64,000 bases of DNA from Botryosphaeria dothidea (taxonomy: Eukaryota; Ascomycota; Dothideomycetes; Botryosphaeriales; Botryosphaeriaceae). The DNA lies in the NCBI GenBank assembly GCA_011503125.2, contig WWBZ02000022.1:3720001-3784000 (forward strand), written 5' to 3'. Under the pieces are notes generated by a model. That model made no database searches and had not been told where the DNA came from. It saw only the letters and a program-made list of their open reading frames with translations. How positions within the stretch are numbered: position 1 is the first letter of the stretch; every line of letters begins with the position of its first letter. The position numbers and the translations under genes were made by a program. Shown piece after piece: positions 11,661 through 22,405 of this stretch.

Positions 11661-14600
11661 ATGCAGGCTACCCCGCCTCATAGCCAGGCATCAGTGCTGC
11701 TGGGCGCTCTAGACATTAATCACGGTCCAGCCAAAGCGAACACTTTCCGGGCTTCCGACGATGCTGAGCGTGCAACCAATGATCCGGAGAACTCTGACAG
11801 CGATGATGAAAGTCCAAACTCTGGACCCATGCGCAACATCTCTGAGAAGAAGCGTCAACAAAACGCCATTTTCAGCCGCTGGGCCGCACAGAAAGCCGAG
11901 ACAGTAACCAATGAAGAGGTCAAGGAAGCCCTCAAGACAACAAATGATGAAGTTCTCTCCATCCGCAACTTGTTGGCCAAGCAAGATTCGAACATTATCA
12001 CCGACCCACGCGAATACCAACTGGAGCTCTTCGAGAGGGCAAAAGAAGAGAATGTCATTGCTGTTCTCGATACCGGCTCTGGAAAGACTCTAATTGCCGT
12101 TCTCCTGCTCAAGCACGTCATTGAGAAGGAGCTCGAAGATCGCGCCTCAGGGAAACCATCTCGAATTTCTTTCTTCTTGGTATGTCGCTTCTTTATATGC
12201 ATGAAATAAGGCCGGTTTTTGCCTCAATTAACAAACGAGCAGGTCGACTCCGTGACTTTGGTTTTTCAGCAGTTCGCCGTACTCGAAACCAACCTCGACC
12301 AAAAAGTGGAGCGCTTCTGTGGTGCCATGCGCTGCGACCTCTGGTCGAAGCAGACATGGGCAAAGCATTTCAATGAGAACATGGTCATTGTTTGCACCGC
12401 CGAGGTCCTCGCTCAATGCCTCATGCATTCGTTCGTCAAGATGGAGCAGATCAACCTGCTCATTTTCGACGAGGCTCATCATGCCAAGAAAGGTCATAGC
12501 TACGCGAAGTAATCTCTCTATATCTACATGTACGTAGCGTTTACTGATGCATTGCAGAATCATCAAAGATTATTACGTGCCAGCAGAGGAGACCAGGCGA
12601 CCAAAGATATTCGGCATGACAGCTTCACCCGTCGATGCCAAGGTTGACGTGACTCAGGCAGCAAGGTAATGTTCTCCACGTGTTTATAAAAATCTTTACA
12701 AAATTCGACTAATTTTGGACAGGGAATTGGAAACCCTCCTTCATTGCCGCATTGCCACTACCGCCAAATTGGATCTTTTGCGCAAAACCATTTCTCGTCC
12801 GGATGAGGAAGTGGTGAAGTATGCCCGTCTTCAGAAACCATTCGAGACACCGCTTCACAAGAACATCAGAAACAAGTTTGGGGATGTGCGAGCTTTCCAG
12901 GCTCTCTTCCAGTCTTCGAAACAGGCCAGCTCGGAGCTCGGAGCATGGTGCTCAGATATGTGTTGGTTCTTTGCGCTACAAGAGGAGGAAGCGAAGAAGC
13001 TCGAAATCCGCCAAGAGCAAGCTTATCACAAGGATAAGAAGAGAAAGCCCATCTCTACTCTTGACGAGGAGGTGGCGAAGCTTAGGGAGGCTGCTGAAGT
13101 GATAAAGAACCACATTTTCGATGAACCTAAGCCGACCCTTACATGCTTGAGCTCGAAGGTCTTGATGCTGCATCACTGGCTCGCTCAGTATTTCGAAAGA
13201 CCGACGAATGCGCGGTGTATCGTGTTCGTTGAACGTCGACATACAGCTCGTCTTTTGCACCACGTCTTCACCAGCATCGGCGGACCTCACTTGAGATCCG
13301 GAATGATCATTGGAAATACTTCCAGAGCTGGGGATCTCAACGTTTCGTTTCGGCAGCAGGTAATGACGCTTCTGAGGTTCAGGAAGGGCGAGCTGAATTG
13401 CCTTTTTGCCACTTCAGTGGCCGAGGAGGGCCTTGACATCCCAGATTGCAATCTTGTTGTTCGTTTTGACCTATACACGACAATGATTCAGTATGTCCAA
13501 TCCAGAGGTCGGGCGAGACACAAGAATTCGCGCTATCTGCATATGATGGAAGAGGGCAATTTCTTACACAGGCAAATAATTCTCCAGGCTCGTCAAGCAG
13601 AGAGATTGATGCGACAGTTCTGCGAGTCTTTGCCCGAGGATCGTCTGCTCAAGGGAAACGATGCTGACCTTGACGAGTTTTTGTTTGAGAGAAACGGTCT
13701 CAGGACGTACACTGAGCCCACCACCAAAGCCAAGCTCACCTATGATAGCAGTCTCAGCGTCCTTGCGCATTTCACGGCGGCACTTCCTCGACAAGGAGAA
13801 GTTACCTCAGAACCTCTCTATATCGTGTCTTCCCAGGGAGGTAAATTTCTTTGCGAAGTTATTCTACCTGATAACTCGCCGATTCCGTCGGCAAGAGGGC
13901 GTCCTGCAAGCAGAAAGGCTGTTGCAAAGCGTTCCGCCGCTTTCGAAGCTTGTATTCAGCTGCGCGAAAAGGCTTATCTGGATGAAAATCTCCTGCCGAT
14001 CTATACAAAGCAGCTTCCTGCGATGCGAAATGCCCGGTTGGCATTGAACTGCAAGAAAACTAATATGTATGAAATGATGACGAAGCCGAACCTGTGGGCA
14101 GAGACTCGAGGAACAGTCCCTGAGACTCTTCACATTACAGTCATCGAGTTCCCAGACGGTCTTGAGATGCCAAATCAGCCGTTAGCTATACTCAGTCGCG
14201 CAACTCTACCGTATCTCCCCGAGTTTCCGATTTTCCTCAATTCAGGGAAACCAAGCAGAGTTCGGCTAATGCCCTTGAGATCAAAGTTCAAATGTAGCCC
14301 TGATGACGTTCAACTACTGACCTCATACACACTCAGAGCTTTCAAGGATGTTTTCAACAAGACTTACGAAGAAGATCACTCCAAGATGTCCTACTGGCTT
14401 GCACCAATGAAGATCTTCTACGGGGTCCTGGATGGAGATTGCTATGGTCTGCGGGACATACTTGACTGGTCAGCCCTGGAGGAGGTATTTACCACGGTCG
14501 AATACCGGTGGACACCTGAGATGCCTGACGATTTCTTGATGAACAAGTATTTGGTCGACAAATGGGACGGTGGTAGGCGTTTTTTCACCGAGCGCATCAA

Positions 14601-16470
14601 TCGCGATCTCAAGCCAACTGATTCTGTACCCGAGGATGCCGTTTCTGGGAAAAGGGCAGAGCAAAAAAAGGACATTCTGAACTACTCAATCAGTTTGTAC
14701 AAGGCATCAAGAGCAAGGGCTGATCCCACCTGGAGTCGAGAGCAACCTGTAATTGAGGCAAGACAAGTTCAACAACGCCGCAATATGCTGGCTGAGCCCG
14801 AGAAGCGGGAAGGTGGTCTTCGCTCGAAGGTTTACTTGTGTCCAGAACCTTTAAGGATCTCCGCCCTCCGACCTACCGCTGTCATGTCGATATACGTTTT
14901 CCCGGCAGTGATCCATCGCATTGATCAGTATCTGATTGCGCTAGAGGCATGCCAGCTGCTTGGTCTTGACATCAGACCTGACCTGGCGCTTGAGGCAGTT
15001 ACCAAAGACTCTGACAATACTGAGGAACACGGCGAAGAGGTGCAGAATTTCCGTCGGGGCATGGGAAACAACTACGAGCGCCTCGAGTTCATGGGTGACT
15101 GTTTTCTGAAGATGGCGACCTCGATCGCGCTCTTTGGCCAGAACCCAGACGACAACGAATTCGACTTCCATGTCAAACGCATGTGCCTTGTCTGCAACCA
15201 GAATCTGTTTGACGCTGCCAAGAATATCAAACTCACAAAGTACGTCCGCAGCATGGCATTCTCCAGGAGAACGTGGTACCCTGAAGGCCTTAGAATGCTC
15301 GAGGGCAAAGGCCACAACAAAACCGAGGAAGAGGTAATGAAGCACTCACTCGGGGATAAAACTGTTGCAGATGTTTGCGAGGCCCTCATTGGTGCAGCCT
15401 ATCTGACCCACGACACTCCTGGCGAATGGAAGCCTGAAAATTGGGACAATGCAGTCAGAGCAGTCACCATGCTTGTGTCAAGTGACGACCACTCTATGAT
15501 GACGTGGTCAGAGTATCTCACTGCATATGAGAAGCCGGAATACCTAGATGCGGAGTCCACAGCTGCTCAGATCGACTTGGTTAATCAGGCCGAAAGGGAG
15601 CATCCTTACCGATTCCGCTCTGCTAAACTCCTTAGATCTGCTTTTGTGCATCCTTCGTATCCTTTCAACTATGAGAAGGTGCCTTCGTATCAGCGTCTTG
15701 AGTTCCTGGGGGACTCGCTTATTGACAATGCCTGCATCACCTGGCTGGTCTACAAGTTCCCGGACAAGGACCCGCAGTGGCTGACCGAACACAAGATGGC
15801 CATGGTATCCAACAAGTTTTTGGGCGCAGTTTGCGTGAAGCTCGGTTTCCACAAGCATCTCAAGTACAGCCATTCTCAGGTGGAATATCAGATCCGGGAT
15901 TACGTCACGGAAATTCGAGAAGCCGAACACGGATCGAAAGGAGCACGGGATTACTGGACTACGGTCAAATCACCTCCAAAGTGCCTACCAGATATTGTGG
16001 AAGCCTACGTCGGAGCTCTGTTCGTCGACAGCGAGTACAACTTTGCCGAGGTGAACAAATTCTTCGAGATGCACATCAAGTGGTACTTCGAGGACATAAC
16101 CATCTATGACTCTTACTCCAATTCGCATCCCGTTACCCGTATCCATTCATTCCTTTACGAAGAGTTTGGCTGCAATGAGCACAGGGTGTTTGCTCAAGAG
16201 TTACCTACGATCACACCCGGTGGCCCGGAAAAGTGCATCGCCGGTGTCATGATTCATAATCAAATGATAGCGGAGGGCTACGCTTCTGCCGGAAAGAACG
16301 CGAAAGTCAAGGCAGCCCTGGCAGCTTTGGACTTGCTGAACGGGTTGCCACCATTCGAGTTCAGAGACAAGTATGGTTGCGACTGCGGGCAGAAGGATGG
16401 AGAAGGAATGGGCGATAGAAATGTGGATGCGGATGATGAGAGTGATGTGGTAGAAGTCGGCGAGGCATAA
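11661..16470 (+). CDS. dcl1: Dicer-like protein 1
   Basis: RNA helicase/RNase III enzyme that cuts double-stranded RNA into small RNAs for quelling and antiviral or transposon silencing. Exons are 11661-12179, 12243-12508, 12558-12665 and 12723-16470, giving 1546 aa. Walker A DTGSGKT lies at about 137-143 and the DEAHH box at about 249. A helicase C domain follows ([26 protein letters not shown]), then the Dicer dimerisation region. RNase IIIa ([16 protein letters not shown], about 1082) and RNase IIIb ([14 protein letters not shown], about 1290) both keep the Glu/Asp metal ligands, with partners in [13 protein letters not shown] and [13 protein letters not shown]. The C-terminal dsRNA-binding region ends with a CDC cluster and upstream His/Cys residues. 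This fits the zinc-binding fold of fungal DCL1 and favours DCL1 over DCL2. No lesion seen; all catalytic residues are intact. Confidence 0.95.
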
Positions 16471-17473
16471 CGATAACACCCACGTGGTGGTAAAGGTTAT
16501 TTGATCTGCGTAGGGGAGAGAGACGGTTGCGAGGTCGGAGTTGGAATACGATGCAAGCCGTGCTGGGAGATGGCAGCGCTGTGCCGAGAAGCCTACTGCG
16601 AGGGATCACTACGCTTCAATAGCATTCTACATTCGAAAAGGTTCCTTAGAAACCAAATTTATACGTGAGGGTAATATACAGCAGATCTCGGTGTCTAAAC
16701 TTACTGCTTTTGCTCCAACAGCCTATAGTAATTTATAATGTTCCGACATATAAGGTAGAAAGAGACCAGACCGACAGCAATGGTAAAGCTTGCAGCAAGG
16801 GCGATGCTAAATTAGTAAAACGTAAGCCCTCCTATGGAGTCCTGTTCCACCACTATCTAATCGTTAGAGGATCCATGGCTCGAACCCATGCGGAGAATCC
16901 ACAGGGCAGGTCTAATTCATTCGATCCACAATTTGCCATGTTTGCGCGTGGATTAAGCAGCTTCGTAAATTTTGGAAATGGTAGGTTGGCTTGGATTTGA
17001 TACCAACACCCCGCGGATGTGCGGAAACATAAGGCAGATACTTGCCAGATTAAGCCTGCCTTTAAACTAGATACTCTCTTATTGCACGTACAAACTTCCG
17101 TTTTCCATGCGCATATTACCTAGGATTCAGGCTCAACGGTTCAATCGGCAGGTGACTATGCTGGACGTATTCAGCGCGCATTCGGACACGCACGGATCCG
17201 ATTGGTTCCGAATAAAACATTAACCATCTGGAATTGATTTAAATCCACCTCTCTGCATCCTCGTACAAACGCACTTTCGTATCCGATAAACTTTGTAATA
17301 GTTATAGACCTAATCAGAGTAGAGAATCAAAGTTACGCTTCTTAGCCACCGGGTATATAACTTTCCACACCCGGCTCATTAATTCAATCTGCACAGCAAC
17401 CTATATGACTATAGGCTTTTATTAGTTTTGCATACTTAACATATCGAATCCCAAAAAAAGCTCTCGGAATAAA
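16471..17473. other. 1.0-kb AT-richer intergenic region
   Basis: Sits between the 3' end of DCL1 and the decayed P450. It is more AT-rich than surrounding DNA and holds no coding frame. A tRNA-like T-arm (CATGG-loop-CCATG on the minus strand, near 16870-16890) lacks a matching acceptor stem and D arm, so it is not called. Confidence 0.5.
17354..17360 (+). promoter_or_regulatory. TATA box upstream of the P450
   Basis: TATATAA within GGGTATATAACT, 114 bp before the P450 start codon, at a plausible core-promoter distance. It suggests that the promoter of this pseudogene may still be recognisable. Confidence 0.45.
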
Positions 17474-19186
17474 ATGTCTCTGCTCTACCCTGCATTGTTT
17501 ATAATCCCTTTTCTGCTTTTTGTAGGACCAGCGGCCTACAACTTACTCTTTCATCCGTTACGCAACTATCCTGGGCCCGCATACACAGCGGCATCTAGTT
17601 GGCTATGGTACTTCCAAAGACTCAGTGGCAATCAGGCTTACTGGCTCGCTGCACTCCACCGACGCTACGGAGACGTTGTTCGGGTTGCGCCGAACCACCT
17701 GTCTTATGTCAACGGGGAGGCATGGAAAGACATATACGGTCACAGAACGTCTACCGGACGCGGAAATCTGCCTAAAGATTTGTCAGTCTACACGTCTGCT
17801 GTGGTCAGAAAAAATCCAATCATTATGTTGTCACTGAAAAAGTCGGCGGCGACCCATTTTGCTAATGTAAATTCCAGGACCAGTGCCAACGATGAAGACC
17901 ATACGCGGGTACGCCGCAGCATCGCCCACGCCTTCTCAGACAAGGCGCTCGTCGAGGAGGAGCCGCTGATCCAACGCTACACGGGGCTTTTGGTCGAGAA
18001 GCTGCGGGACGCGGTATCAGTGTCTGACAACGGCAGCTCGCCCGACATGGTGTGCATGTACATACAACTACACCACGTTCGACATCATGGCGGACCTGAC
18101 ATTCGGTGAGCCGCTCGGTCTGCTCGAGCGCACCGACTACGTGCCGTGGGTTGCGGGAATCATCGCCTCCGCCAAGTTCTTCGGCATCTTCGGGCCCCTG
18201 AGGGCTGCTTTCCCGCTGCTGATGCCGCTGATCCAGCGCACGCTGCTGCGCGGCATGCAGAAGAAGCGTTCCACGCACGGCCGCTTCGCGCGGGAGCACG
18301 TCGATGCCCGGCTGGCTCGCGAGACGACGCGGCCGGACATCTGGACGTTTGTGCTGCGCAACTCGGCCAACGACCCGGGCAAGGGAGGCCTGTCCCGAGA
18401 GGAGATGTACGCGCAAGCGTCCTCATTGATGGGGGCGGGCACCGAGACGACGGCCTCGCTTCTCAGCGGCTTGACGTGGCTGCTCTGCGTGAATCCGGAT
18501 AAACTGGATAGGTTGAATGTCGAGATGCGGCAGGCCTTCGGCTCAGGCGAGGACGTCGGAATGCAAGCTCTGGCGCGGCTGCCGTACCTGAATGCATGCA
18601 TTCAAGAAGGGCTGCGCATGTATCCGCCGGCAGCATTGGGGTTGCCGCAGGTTACACCACCGGGAGGAGCCGTTATCTGCGGACGACCAGTGGCCGGGAA
18701 GGCAAGTTGAGCCAGTCCGTTGCCATGCAAGTAGCTGACATTTCCCAGACGGTTGTGTACGTTTCGCACTTCGCCGCCTACCGTAACGACGCCAATTTCC
18801 ATGATCCCGATAGCTTTTGCCCGGAGAGGTGGCTGCCGGACGCCGACCCGCGGTTCGCCAGTGACAATCACAGCGTGTTTGAGCCTTTTAGTTTTGGGCC
18901 GAGAAACTGTGCTGGGAAAAAGTAAGTTAGCCCATCCTTCTGTCCTCTCTTATCGGCACCGCATCTTGTCTTGGAACTAAAGTACGACTACTGACACATG
19001 AGATTGAAATGCAGTCTCGCATGGCATGAAGCGCGCGCCATCCTCGCGAATATCGTATTGAACTTTGACATGCAGTCTTCCGAACGAACAGACAAGAACT
19101 AGATTAATCAAAAGGCATACGTTCTTTGGGTCAAGAAGCCTTTGTATCTGCACCTGAAACCATGGTCCCCGGATGTGAAGGAATAA
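17474..19186 (+). pseudogene. Cytochrome P450 monooxygenase, disrupted
   Basis: Resembles ER-bound fungal P450s of the isotrichodermin C-15 hydroxylase/benzoate hydroxylase type. An N-terminal membrane anchor is followed by HPLRNYPGPAY, then RYGDVVRVAPNHLSY and AWKDIYGHR. The I-helix is AGTETTASL, the K-helix is EGLRMYPP, and the haem loop FSFGPRNCAGKNLA has its Cys. There are two breaks. A tandem TACA duplication at 18059-18066 adds 4 nt and shifts the frame just before the conserved YTTFDIMADLTFGEP. A TAG at 19100-19102 stands where the family has Trp, and the frame beyond it still reads P450-like (INQKAYVLWVKKPLYLHLKP) to a TAA at 19184-19186. Introns: a GC-AG intron at 18702-18748, 18922-19014, and probably a 48-51-bp one around 17827-17880. 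Non-functional unless these are assembly errors. Confidence 0.85.
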
Positions 19187-20266
19187 GAGCGTACAGGGGT
19201 AAATTTCAACACCACTTTGTGGGGAGTCGAAGCATTCGTCCAAACGCAAGCGTTTAGGAAAAGCGATGACATTCACGTCCGAACGCTTCCGATTCCTCAT
19301 AACTGCAGTTTTCTCTGGCCTTCCATGGGATTGTCGCACTTGGAGCTACCCGTCCGCTGTAGCACCCCGCTGTAGCTGAGCTGACTGACTCTGAGGTTTG
19401 CACGGGAAACACGGTTATTGACGACAGGAGCCGGAAGCCAATTTAGGATAAGCTCAGCATTGACGAGTGCATTTTAACGGTACCTACTTAAATCATACAC
19501 TTACGAATACATTGCGAGCATGAAGGATTCTTAACGAGTGTCGAATCTCTCGTACGATATGCAGACAGAGTCCTGTTTGCATGTGGTCGGAAACCTCTCT
19601 CAAGAAACAGTACAGAAAACGCCATTACATTCGAGAAAAGATGTACGTCATGAAGTTCCTCACGGATAATACCCATTCCTCCCCTACCTAATTTTCTCAA
19701 TCCCTCGCTGAGCAGAATACTCCGGCGCCAGGTCCCAAGTCTCAGCTATGCCGCCGAACGAACCCTGTGCGAGCGTCCGTTTCCTTGATGATAATACAAA
19801 GCATACTCCCTGTGTAAACGTAAAAACCAAAAGGATAACAAGATCAATTCTTGTCTTCCTGTGTCCCTACCCCAACCCGAGTAACGCCAACCCAACAAAA
19901 TTGAAGGGAAGAAGATGTACGTCTACGAATCAGGCGCCTGGTGCCATCGAAGGATTCGAGCATGGCGGTGGCCATGACGCAATGGTCACCTGATCCAGTA
20001 ATTGCCACTGGAGTCGAGTCTGGCGGTTGCGTAGAAGCGTTGTCTTCTCCAGAGGGTGACGCAGAGCGATATGAAGGCAAGTGCGGCCACAAAGCGGATG
20101 GAGAAGGTGATGCGCTGAGACTTGTTCCATGGAGCTCTTTACGAGACGAAGAGAAAAACGGAGAGACAATCAGTTTGAAGGATCCATCAGAAAAACAAAA
20201 TCAAGGTGGTCGTAGTTTGGTTTTTTTTTTGAATATGGGTTTAATACTAGAAAGGTGTGAAAGGGT
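19187..20266. other. Intergenic region after the P450 pseudogene
   Basis: About 1.1 kb between the P450 remnant and the 3' end of the GT15 gene. It contains repeat copy B and a T-tract at about 20220-20230. No coding frame with recognisable content was seen. Confidence 0.5.
19221..19286. repeat. Dispersed repeat, copy B
   Basis: GGGGAGTCGAAG at 19221-19232 leads into the first core CATTCGTCCAAACGCAAG (19233-19250). CGATGACATTCAC leads into the second core CATTCACGTCCGAACGC (19270-19286). It lies only 35 bp beyond the ancestral end of the P450. Shares its leader and CGATGACATTCAC with copy C. Confidence 0.6.
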
Positions 20267-21649
20267 TTATTGCTGCTTCTCGTACCCCTCTGGTTTCTCC
20301 ATATTGTTGACTTCAAAGAAACGAGCCGTGCCTGTAGGAGAAAGATCATGGCGTCAGCAAATAATCAACATCAGAAACTCGGTGGCGGCACAACTTACAA
20401 GAATAACCATTCCAGTCGAAATTGTCGCCAGGGTTGCAGTGACACTTGTTGTCAGTGCGCGTCTTCTCACTGGTCGGGCAGTGGGTGAAAGGCACGTGGT
20501 AGTAGGCAATGTCATCGAAGAAGTGGAGTTCGTCCTTGTTGAGCATCAGACCGGCCGCGATGGAGTGGACAGGAGCGTCTCCCCAGCGCTCGTAGAAAAA
20601 GCCGCCGTCATGATCGAGGTGCTCGAAGAAATCGATGTAAGCCTGGCTGCGGAGCCAGTTAAGGTTACCGATCTCGAAGTTGGACCAGAAGTGACAGTGG
20701 TTGTAGGTCTTGCCGTCATCATCGCTGAGGAATGCCATCGAGTTGTCCTTTGCAACGTGCTGAGGGAACTTCTGCATAAAGCCCTTGACGCTGTCCCAGA
20801 GAGTGGGAATGGTCTCGACGTATTCGTACAAGCTCAGCACGAACGAGTACTTCTTGCCATGGTCGGCCATGAACTTGAAGGTGTCGTAGTTGATGTCACA
20901 GAAAAGCTCGATGCTAGGCTCAACGCGCCAGTACCACTCATAGTCCAGCATTAAGGGGTGGCGGAAGAAGAAACCGGACTCATAGCGGCACATGTGGCGG
21001 TAGCTGATGGAGTCTCCGTAGATTATCTGCTTCTGCTTCATCTCGTCGCGCACCTTGGCGGCCTTGTTGGTGTCAATCCACGGAGGGAAGGACCACTGGT
21101 CGGTGTCGATCTTGCCATATTTAGTCTTGCCAGAGACGAGCGAGGTTGTGACGCGGATGAAGGTCTCGTCGAAGTCGGCGTCGTTCAGGAAGACCCAGTC
21201 GTAGTTGAACTTGCGGTTGAAGCGGTCCTCAACCTGGCGGATAGAACGGGCGATCTCCCACACGTCCGAGTTGCGAGCCAGGGTAACGAAGGTGGCGTTC
21301 ATGCGCTCACCGGGCATGGTACCGGTCAATTGGGTGGGAGTGTTCGGGGTGGTGCCCTGCGACGAGCTGCTGGAGTGGCCGGGCGTGTTCACGACCGGAG
21401 CTTCCTTGGAACCAGGCTCGGTGGCGGCACCTGATCCCTTCCATTTGGAGCCCTGTTCTTTGATGATCTCGCTGGCGCTCTGCAGGCGGCTCGTGGGGAC
21501 ATCGGAGGACGAGAAGAAGAAGATGAGTAGCAGGACCTGCAGCGGAAAGTCAGCGGGAGTCGGGGATGTTTGGAAACAAAAAGTAAAAAGGGACTACGCA
21601 CCACAAAAGCGAAGACAATGTAGCGCATGTAGCGCTGGGTGCCGGCCAT
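20267..21649 (-). CDS. Alpha-1,2-mannosyltransferase, GT15 (KRE2/MNT1-like)
   Basis: Golgi type II membrane enzyme that adds alpha-1,2-mannose from GDP-mannose to O- and N-glycans of secreted proteins. Exons are 21602-21649, 20399-21536 and 20267-20331; introns are 65 and 67 bp; 416 aa. A short cytosolic tail (MAGTQRYMR) and one signal-anchor ([15 protein letters not shown]) precede a Ser/Thr-rich stem and the catalytic domain from about residue 75. Family motifs are present: [13 protein letters not shown], the sugar-nucleotide segment [26 protein letters not shown] (Glu of the catalytic region), and [20 protein letters not shown]. The ending [23 protein letters not shown] is rebuilt by splicing the last intron. 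The usual LNDEPF-type motif reads LNDADF here. The start is 756 bp from the divergent PAT1 start. Confidence 0.93.
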
Positions 21650-22405
21650 GGTTGCGGAACTCGCTGGAGTGGCGGACAGAGTAGCAAGTGCAACAGCTGG
21701 CCTCTGGACGTGGCTTGAAAGGGGGCTGCGTAATGCTCAGCGGCGGTCTCGTCGCTGGTGAAGCTGCTGGGGTGCGCGCGCGGAGTCTTATCGGGGGCGA
21801 CAGCGCTCGCAGCGGGCAGGCATTGGGCGGAGAAAAAAGAAGAGCGAGAAAGGGAGGGAGTGAGCGAAGAGAATACGTGTTAGGGTGAGCTGGGTACGAA
21901 GGGGAGAATTCCAGTCGGGCGTACACACGCGGCCACCGTTGCGGCTGCACCCTCGCACTTCAGCAGCAGCAGCATACGAGCAGGCAATCAGCGGCAAGGA
22001 AGGGGCTCTCCGGCCCTCGTCCAGCCCGGCCCGTGCAGCCCCCAGCCCAGCCCTGCTCTGCACCGCCGGCTCGCCGCGCGTGCCTCTGCCTATATTCCCA
22101 CATGCTTGAGGCCTGCCAGATTGCGGCCCGCATTGCTCTCTCTGCGCTCTCGCCGCCCGCTGCTGGCGCTCCGGTTGTGCGGCACCATCGTGCGCCGTGG
22201 TCGCTCTGGGCGGTTTCGCCATTAGCTCTCTGAGCCGTGGGCCGTGGCCGGGTCCCGCGACACGCCAACCAACGCGCACTGCCGCCCAGGATCGCCGAAA
22301 AGTGTCGTAAACACCAACGCCGCCGCCCAGCCCGTTCCTCACCCACCCCAGCACGTCACCGCACCCCGCCATCGAACACTGCCATTGCCGCCCACCACCT
22401 CCCAC
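21650..22405. promoter_or_regulatory. Divergent promoter GT15/PAT1
   Basis: A 756-bp GC-rich interval between two divergent start codons. It has pyrimidine-rich stretches on the PAT1 side and no clear TATA box. Called from gene arrangement. Confidence 0.55.

Noticed and set aside
16860..16900. tRNA-like T-arm on the minus strand
   Set aside because: CATGG-GTTCGAG-CCATG forms an arm, but no complementary acceptor stem, anticodon arm or A box was found upstream.
18047..18070. An intron explaining the P450 frame break
   Set aside because: Only four extra bases separate the two conserved frames and there is no AG acceptor in range, so splicing cannot restore it.
19941..20954. 337-codon plus-strand open frame
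   Set aside because: Antisense shadow of the GT15 mannosyltransferase; Val/Glu-rich translation without motifs, while the minus strand has clear family motifs.
17474..21649. Secondary-metabolite gene cluster around the P450
   Set aside because: The neighbours are DCL1, a Golgi mannosyltransferase and PAT1; no synthase, transferase or pathway regulator is present.
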